Assembly (NCBI GenBank): GCA_903854075.1
Contig: CAINVI010000166.1
Coordinates: 1 to 10,954 of the forward strand
Direction: 5' to 3'
DNA: 10,954 nucleotides
Source: Candidatus Pollutiaquabacter sp.
Lineage (GTDB): Bacteria; Bacteroidota; Bacteroidia; AKYH767-A; 2013-40CM-41-45
The notes beneath the pieces are model-generated. The model was not told the origin of the DNA, made no database searches, and was given only the letters and a program-made list of their open reading frames with translations. Of the stretch, positions 6,747 through 10,954 are shown one piece after another. Made by a program: the position numbers and the translations under genes. Within the stretch, counting starts at the first letter, position 1. Each line of letters starts with the position of its first letter.

Positions 6747-8654
6747 ATGAACTTCAAACGGGCCGGATTTATACTTTCAACAGTAGCTGTACTGCTTTTT
6801 CTGACCGGATGCGCCAGTTACCATATGCGTCAAGGCAATCGCCTGTATGATCAAATGGCTTACAGTCAAGCGGTCAAAGAATATGAAAAGGCACTGGACA
6901 GTCCTTATAAAAATCAGGCTCAGCGTAAGTTAGCTTCATCCTACCTCAAGCTGAATAATCTTGATAAAGCGCGTCAGTATATGGAGGCCGTGGTGAAAGA
7001 TACTGCAGTCAAAGCCGATGCCGCCGAGCGAAGTCAATATGCTAACTTGCTGTTCCGCGCGGGTCGCTATGAAGATGCAAGAACGGTACTCCAGCAAAAT
7101 TCAGTCCTCGATAATCAGGGCAAAACGATGTTGTCCAGCTGCGATAGTATTACGGTTTGGCAACAAGACAGCCTTCGCTATCAGATTGATCGTAGTAACC
7201 TTAACGGCGGTGGAGAAAGTAATTTTTCCCCGTATTACTACAAGGACGGTATTTTATTTGTTTCGGATCGTGGTAAAGGATCTTCGCGTGATCGTTACGA
7301 ATGGACCGGTCGTCCGTTCTTGGATGTCTATTATTCTAAAGTGGATGCCGGCGGGCAGGCTTCTTCACCCTCCGCACTATCCGGTGAATTAAATGGCGTT
7401 TACCACGAAGGTCCGGTAGCCATTGCAGGAGATACCTTGTATTTGACGCGAAACAACTACGTGAAAAAGAAGGTGGGCAAGAGCGAACAGGAGGTTGTTA
7501 ACTTTAAGCTCTATCAACTTCATCGTAAAGACTCAGCTTGGGTAGGATTGAAAGAGTTGCCATTCAACAGCAACGATTTTAGCACAGGTCATCCTGCTCT
7601 GAGTCTTGATGGAAATACAATTTATTTTTCCAGTGATCGTCCAGGAGGTGCAGGAGGAAGCGATTTGTACAAGGCGGTAAAGATCAACGGAGTTTGGGGA
7701 GAGCCTCAAAATCTTGGCGCAGGAATCAATACGGCCGGTAATGAGTGCTTTCCAATGGTTTGGAAGGACAGCGCACTTTATTTTAGTTCCGATGGTATTC
7801 ACGGACTTGGAGGATTGGATGTATTCAAGTCGACATTGAATAATAGTCAGCTGGGTACTCCGGTTAATGTTGGCTATCCGTTCAATACCAGCTATGATGA
7901 TTTTGGCGTAGCAATCAACGATAAAGGAACCGAAGGATATTTGTCCAGTAACCGTGATGGAAAAAATACTGAAATCGATCAGATTTATCGTGTGTCTTTC
8001 CGCGATATTCGCTTCACGCTGCAAGGTATTGCTATCAAGAAGAATACACTTCAGCCGGTAGAAGGGGTGTTGGTAGAACTTAAAAATTTAACCACCGGTA
8101 AGACCGAAACTACCCTCACCGGTCCCGACGGAAGCTTTAAGTTCAAATTGGATCCTCGTTCTGATTTTACCGTATCCGGAAGTAAAGACGGTTACTTCAC
8201 TAATTCAGAAGCTGTATCTACCGTTGGAAAGCTTCAGAGTGAAGATATGGTCGTGAAGCTCAAATTGGAACTGGAAGAAATTATTGTGAACAAACCTATC
8301 GTTCTGGAGAATATCTACTACGATTTGGATAAATCCGATATTCGCCCTGACGCTAAGCCGGGGTTGGATGAGCTCGTTCAAATTATGAAGGAGAATCCAG
8401 CTATTCGCATTGAATTGAGTTCGCATACTGACTCACGTGCTGCCGACGACTATAACCTGAAGCTTTCGCAGCGCCGTGCTGAATCCGCGGTCAAATACAT
8501 CGTGGAAAGCGGTGTTGATGCCGGCCGTATTTCCGCAAAAGGCTATGGCGAGACGCAGTTGGTAAATGGATGCGATAATAAATCAACGTGCACCGAAGAA
8601 GAGCATCAGGCGAACCGCCGTACGGAATTCAAGGTGGTCAGCATTGATAAATAA
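6747..8654 (+). CDS. PorE-like OmpA-family lipoprotein (TPR, beta-propeller, CpR-like and OmpA domains)
   Basis: A 635-residue lipoprotein predicted to link outer-membrane T9SS components to peptidoglycan. The signal peptide ends in the lipobox LTGC, with lipidated Cys22. The next residues (ASYH) lack the acidic surface-export signal seen in exposed Bacteroidota lipoproteins, so a periplasmic face is likely. TPR-like helices cover about 26-120. PD40/WD40-like propeller blades span about 155-416, with repeated LYFSSDR-type strands (for example 293-298 and 345-349) and GGxDLY or GGLDVF turns. A carboxypeptidase-regulatory-like beta-sandwich lies at about 422-505. The OmpA C-terminal domain is 518-634, with YYDLDKSDIRPDA, HTDSRAADDYN and LSQRRAES. 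By comparison with characterised OmpA domains, Asp562 and Arg577 are the expected diaminopimelate contacts. Cys609 and Cys615 lie in an insert before EEEHQANRRTEF. Porphyromonas PorE has this same domain order. The gene follows the PorP/SprF gene by 64 bp, probably in one operon. Confidence 0.9.
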   Translation: MNFKRAGFILSTVAVLLFLTGCASYHMRQGNRLYDQMAYSQAVKEYEKALDSPYKNQAQRKLASSYLKLNNLDKARQYMEAVVKDTAVKADAAERSQYANLLFRAGRYEDARTVLQQNSVLDNQGKTMLSSCDSITVWQQDSLRYQIDRSNLNGGGESNFSPYYYKDGILFVSDRGKGSSRDRYEWTGRPFLDVYYSKVDAGGQASSPSALSGELNGVYHEGPVAIAGDTLYLTRNNYVKKKVGKSEQEVVNFKLYQLHRKDSAWVGLKELPFNSNDFSTGHPALSLDGNTIYFSSDRPGGAGGSDLYKAVKINGVWGEPQNLGAGINTAGNECFPMVWKDSALYFSSDGIHGLGGLDVFKSTLNNSQLGTPVNVGYPFNTSYDDFGVAINDKGTEGYLSSNRDGKNTEIDQIYRVSFRDIRFTLQGIAIKKNTLQPVEGVLVELKNLTTGKTETTLTGPDGSFKFKLDPRSDFTVSGSKDGYFTNSEAVSTVGKLQSEDMVVKLKLELEEIIVNKPIVLENIYYDLDKSDIRPDAKPGLDELVQIMKENPAIRIELSSHTDSRAADDYNLKLSQRRAESAVKYIVESGVDAGRISAKGYGETQLVNGCDNKSTCTEEEHQANRRTEFKVVSIDK

Positions 8655-8672
8655 ACTGTAATTATTTTGATA

Positions 8673-8707
8673 AAAAAAAGAGCGCCTTTATTGGGCGCTC
8701 TTTTTTT
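8673..8707. terminator. Bidirectional intrinsic terminator
   Basis: The GC-rich stem GAGCGCC (8680-8686) pairs perfectly with GGCGCTC (8694-8700) around a 7-nt loop. Eight A's precede the stem and seven T's follow it, so it can extend to 14 bp and has a T-run on either strand. It sits 18 bp after the stop of the OmpA lipoprotein gene and 14 bp beyond the stop of the convergent minus-strand gene, so it should end both transcripts. Confidence 0.93.
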
Positions 8708-8721
8708 ATGTGTCGATGGTC

Positions 8722-10074
8722 TTAAATCTTAACCACCTGCGTGCTTACTTTCTTATTGTCAAACATAATGTTCAACGTGTAGGTTCCTTTTTCAATAGGC
8801 TTATCCTCACTATAACGGTGGATGTTCTTACCTTCCGTAGCATCAAACGTCCGCGAACTGACAATGCTTCCGCGCAGGTCTTGCAGTTGAATCCATACCC
8901 TTCCTGATTTGGGTAAAAAGTAGGAGACATTGAAACTTGAATCGAAAGGAGAGGGGTTTACGCGCTCTATACTAAAATTCTTCTCTGACTTGATGCGGAT
9001 CGCCGATACCGGATGCAAGACTGTTTTACCATTCTTTAAATGTTGTTTAAGTCGGTAATAAACCAAGGGTGTAGAAACCGGACTCGGGTCCGCAAAGGCG
9101 TATTCGCCGTTACTGTTTACCGTTGGAGCCGTGCAAGGGATGGAACCAATTTTAGTGAAATCGGTGCCGTTAATGCTTCGCTCTACAGAGAAACCACTGA
9201 TTTGATCTGTAGCGGCAGCGGAAAAATGAACGGTTACTTTATCGCCTTGACTTTCGAGCATGAAGTTCAATAAAGCCTCGGCCAACGGACTTATCGTGCC
9301 GGTGGATCGAATGACAAGATTATCAAGCACCGCGATGTCCAGGCCTTCGCCATTGATTCCTTTTCCGATCATGAGATGTCCTGCATTCTTCCAGTACATA
9401 GGGCGATTAGTCGGCCCGTGATGCGACCAAACTGGAGCGCCGTTTACAGTAATCTCTCCACGGCCGGTCATGGGTGAATAGAAAAAACGATAGGTTCTGA
9501 ATTGATCATCAGCCGGAACTTCGTAATCACTGAGTGATTTTACAGATTGCGGGTTGCCGCGTTCATCTTCTACACGATAGGAGATGGTTATAAATCCGTT
9601 TTCTATACCGAAATAGAAATTAATCCCGCGACTGACGAAATAGCCGTTTTTCTCTTTTCCGCGGTAGTCTACGTTAATGGCAATACCGTCCTGATCAAAG
9701 AGTTGACCGCTTTCCAATACCATATCGATATTTTTCCCGTTGCTGCCGGCCGATAGTCCATGAGTGGACGATCTTCCTCCGGCAACACTATGTGCATCAC
9801 TACTGCAGGAGATCGCGTCAGGGCCAAGTGTAGCCGATGTGACCGGATTTTTTTCCCAGGTGAATTCGCATAGGATCTCGCCATTATCAGCACTTCCGCC
9901 ATGAGCCAATTCCTTATTTCCACTGGCTTTGCTGTTGTTGATTTCCTGGAAATTCATGAAAACCATCCAACCGATAACTAGCCCGGCTGAAAGGCCCAGC
10001 GCACCGGACACCAAAATTACTTTTTGGGTGAGTCGGGTGCGCTGACGAAGAGATTTTTTTATGCTGTGCTTCAT
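8722..10074 (-). CDS. T9SS type A cargo protein with LamG-like and FnIII-like domains and an unusual N-terminal anchor
   Basis: A 450-residue protein of unknown specific function. The N-terminus is a very basic stretch (about 10 Lys, Arg or His in 18 residues) followed by a hydrophobic segment at 19-40. No good signal-peptidase site lies close behind it, so it may be a long uncleaved leader; a weak SKA site at 48-50 is possible. Residues about 65-258 look like a LamG/concanavalin-like jelly-roll: strands such as GINFYFGIENGFITISYRV, RTYRFFYS, GEITVNGAPVW and LDIAVLDNLVIRS are typical. Residues about 276-362 are an FnIII-like module with FSVERSINGTDF and YYRLKQ. The last 80 or so residues, from FSIERVNPSPFDSSF through GTYTLNI to VVKI, match a type A T9SS sorting domain (TIGR04183-like). 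The start lies 8 bp after the stop of the upstream gene, so the two are probably co-transcribed. LamG-type domains often bind carbohydrate or protein, but the ligand cannot be read from the sequence. Confidence 0.82.
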   Translation of the reverse strand: MKHSIKKSLRQRTRLTQKVILVSGALGLSAGLVIGWMVFMNFQEINNSKASGNKELAHGGSADNGEILCEFTWEKNPVTSATLGPDAISCSSDAHSVAGGRSSTHGLSAGSNGKNIDMVLESGQLFDQDGIAINVDYRGKEKNGYFVSRGINFYFGIENGFITISYRVEDERGNPQSVKSLSDYEVPADDQFRTYRFFYSPMTGRGEITVNGAPVWSHHGPTNRPMYWKNAGHLMIGKGINGEGLDIAVLDNLVIRSTGTISPLAEALLNFMLESQGDKVTVHFSAAATDQISGFSVERSINGTDFTKIGSIPCTAPTVNSNGEYAFADPSPVSTPLVYYRLKQHLKNGKTVLHPVSAIRIKSEKNFSIERVNPSPFDSSFNVSYFLPKSGRVWIQLQDLRGSIVSSRTFDATEGKNIHRYSEDKPIEKGTYTLNIMFDNKKVSTQVVKI

Positions 10075-10082
10075 GCCGGAAA

Positions 10083-10954
10083 CTATTTTTTAATAATTTT
10101 TTTAGTGACGGTCTGGCCTTCGCATGAAATATGTAGAAGGTAGGTGCCGGCTTCAATGCCATAAATGCCGTTCAGTTCGATAGTGCTAGTTCCCAGCTGT
10201 CCGGGCTCTTTTTTCGAATAAACGGATTTTCCACCCGCATCGATAAGTTGCAGAAGCACCGTACCGATAGAGTTGTTGCTGATCGTTACATTCAAGCGGT
10301 CTTCGAACGGATTCGGACCGACCTGATTGATGGTCAGTGCCTGTTGATCCGGTTTTTTGTCCAACGTTACAGCGCGGATGTCTGAATAAGAATAATGTCC
10401 GTCAAAGTCGGTCTGCTTGAGTCGGTAATAGGAGATGCCTTTCAATGGAGAAAGATCGTCGTATTGGTAATTTTTTGTAGATGAACTGGTACCTGAACCA
10501 TCTACTTTTGCCAATGCTTCAAATTGTTCACCATCTGCACTTCGCTCTACCGTGAAGTAGTCGTTATTGATTTCTGCTGCCGTGCTCCAGGCTAAGGCAA
10601 CTTGTTGTCCTGTACTTTTTGCTGTAAAGGATAGTAACTGAATCGGTAGCGTAACACTGTTTGCCGTTACTACTACATTGTTAATGTTGGTGAGGTTGTT
10701 CGCTGATACGGTTCCTATTCCATTGATGACGCCGGTGCCATATCCAGCTGGCGTATTCCAATTGTTGCCGGTCCAAACACCGATTCCCACTACGCCTGTG
10801 TTATTGGGCGAAGGTAAAGAGTTTTCGGAGGCGGGGTAGGATAGCGTTATATCCGCAGACATGCTAGCCGGCATATCGAAACTCCACCAACGGTCGATAG
10901 CTTCGTTATAGGCGTGAGGTGCATTGGTTGGCGGATTGGGAATACTAGCTAGTC
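10083..10954 (-). CDS. T9SS type A sorting-domain protein, C-terminal part
   Basis: The 3' part of a secreted protein. The frame stays open through the right edge of the window, so its start lies outside; an internal ATG at 10874 is not the likely start because coding-like sequence (AYNEAIDRWWSFD) continues upstream of it. The first visible part (about 10650-10954) is a beta-rich segment with DRWWSFD, ITLSYPASE and IGVWTGNNWN, a pattern often seen before sorting domains in Bacteroidota surface proteins. An FnIII-like module follows at about 10350-10646, with LPIQLLSFTAK, FTVERSADGEQF and SYYRLKQTDFDG. The final domain starts near INQVGPNPFEDRLNV, contains GTYLLHI and ends KKIIKK. This is a type A T9SS sorting signal, usually removed at the surface as the cargo is attached to lipopolysaccharide or released. 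The downstream gene has the same FnIII-plus-sorting-domain ending, so the pair may be related by domain duplication. No enzymatic domain is visible in the part present. Confidence 0.88.
   Translation of the reverse strand, partial: LASIPNPPTNAPHAYNEAIDRWWSFDMPASMSADITLSYPASENSLPSPNNTGVVGIGVWTGNNWNTPAGYGTGVINGIGTVSANNLTNINNVVVTANSVTLPIQLLSFTAKSTGQQVALAWSTAAEINNDYFTVERSADGEQFEALAKVDGSGTSSSTKNYQYDDLSPLKGISYYRLKQTDFDGHYSYSDIRAVTLDKKPDQQALTINQVGPNPFEDRLNVTISNNSIGTVLLQLIDAGGKSVYSKKEPGQLGTSTIELNGIYGIEAGTYLLHISCEGQTVTKKIIKK

Noticed and set aside
7533..8024. 163-codon open frame on the minus strand inside the OmpA lipoprotein gene
   Set aside because: It is antisense to the well-supported propeller-coding region, and its translation shows no family motif or plausible start context.
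1..10954. Mobile element, CRISPR, phage or defence system
   Set aside because: No transposase, integrase, spacer-repeat array, nuclease or toxin-antitoxin-like gene is present. The only repeats are diverged coding repeats, the duplicated sorting domain and one short 9-mer pair.

Overview
The window comes from a member of the Bacteroidota, probably a gliding or adhesin-rich lineage. The evidence is a type IX secretion system (T9SS) vocabulary: SprB-type repeats, two gliding-motility-associated (type B) C-terminal domains, a PorP/SprF-family outer-membrane protein, a PorE-like OmpA lipoprotein, and two proteins ending in type A T9SS sorting domains. Starts lack a clear Shine-Dalgarno sequence and often follow A-rich leaders, as is usual in this phylum. 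Genus cannot be set from the sequence.

Layout. The plus strand (1-8654) reads: the 3' end of one large SprB-repeat surface protein; a 212-bp spacer with an imperfect hairpin and a 10-bp-period direct repeat; a complete 1526-residue SprB-like adhesin with about 13 tandem repeats; a PorP/SprF-family protein; and a lipoprotein with TPR, beta-propeller, carboxypeptidase-regulatory-like and OmpA domains. A strong bidirectional terminator at about 8673-8707 closes this block. The minus strand (8722-10954) carries two closely spaced T9SS type A cargo genes that converge on the same terminator; the upstream one runs off the right edge.

How the genes probably work together (inference from family knowledge). 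The two adhesins carry type B C-terminal domains that are 69/88 identical, so they probably use the same export and attachment partner. PorP/SprF-family proteins are known partners of type B cargo: in Flavobacterium johnsoniae, SprF is needed for SprB secretion. The PorE-like lipoprotein has the domain order of Porphyromonas PorE, which links T9SS components to peptidoglycan. The block therefore looks like a self-contained adhesin, outer-membrane holder and cell-wall anchor module. The two minus-strand proteins are a separate pair of T9SS clients with the other sorting signal class.

No RNA genes, CRISPR arrays, insertion sequences or replication origins were seen. Apart from the 212-bp spacer, non-coding gaps are about 100 bp or shorter. 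No clear match to the Bacteroidota promoter consensus (TTG / TAnnTTTG) was found in the gaps.
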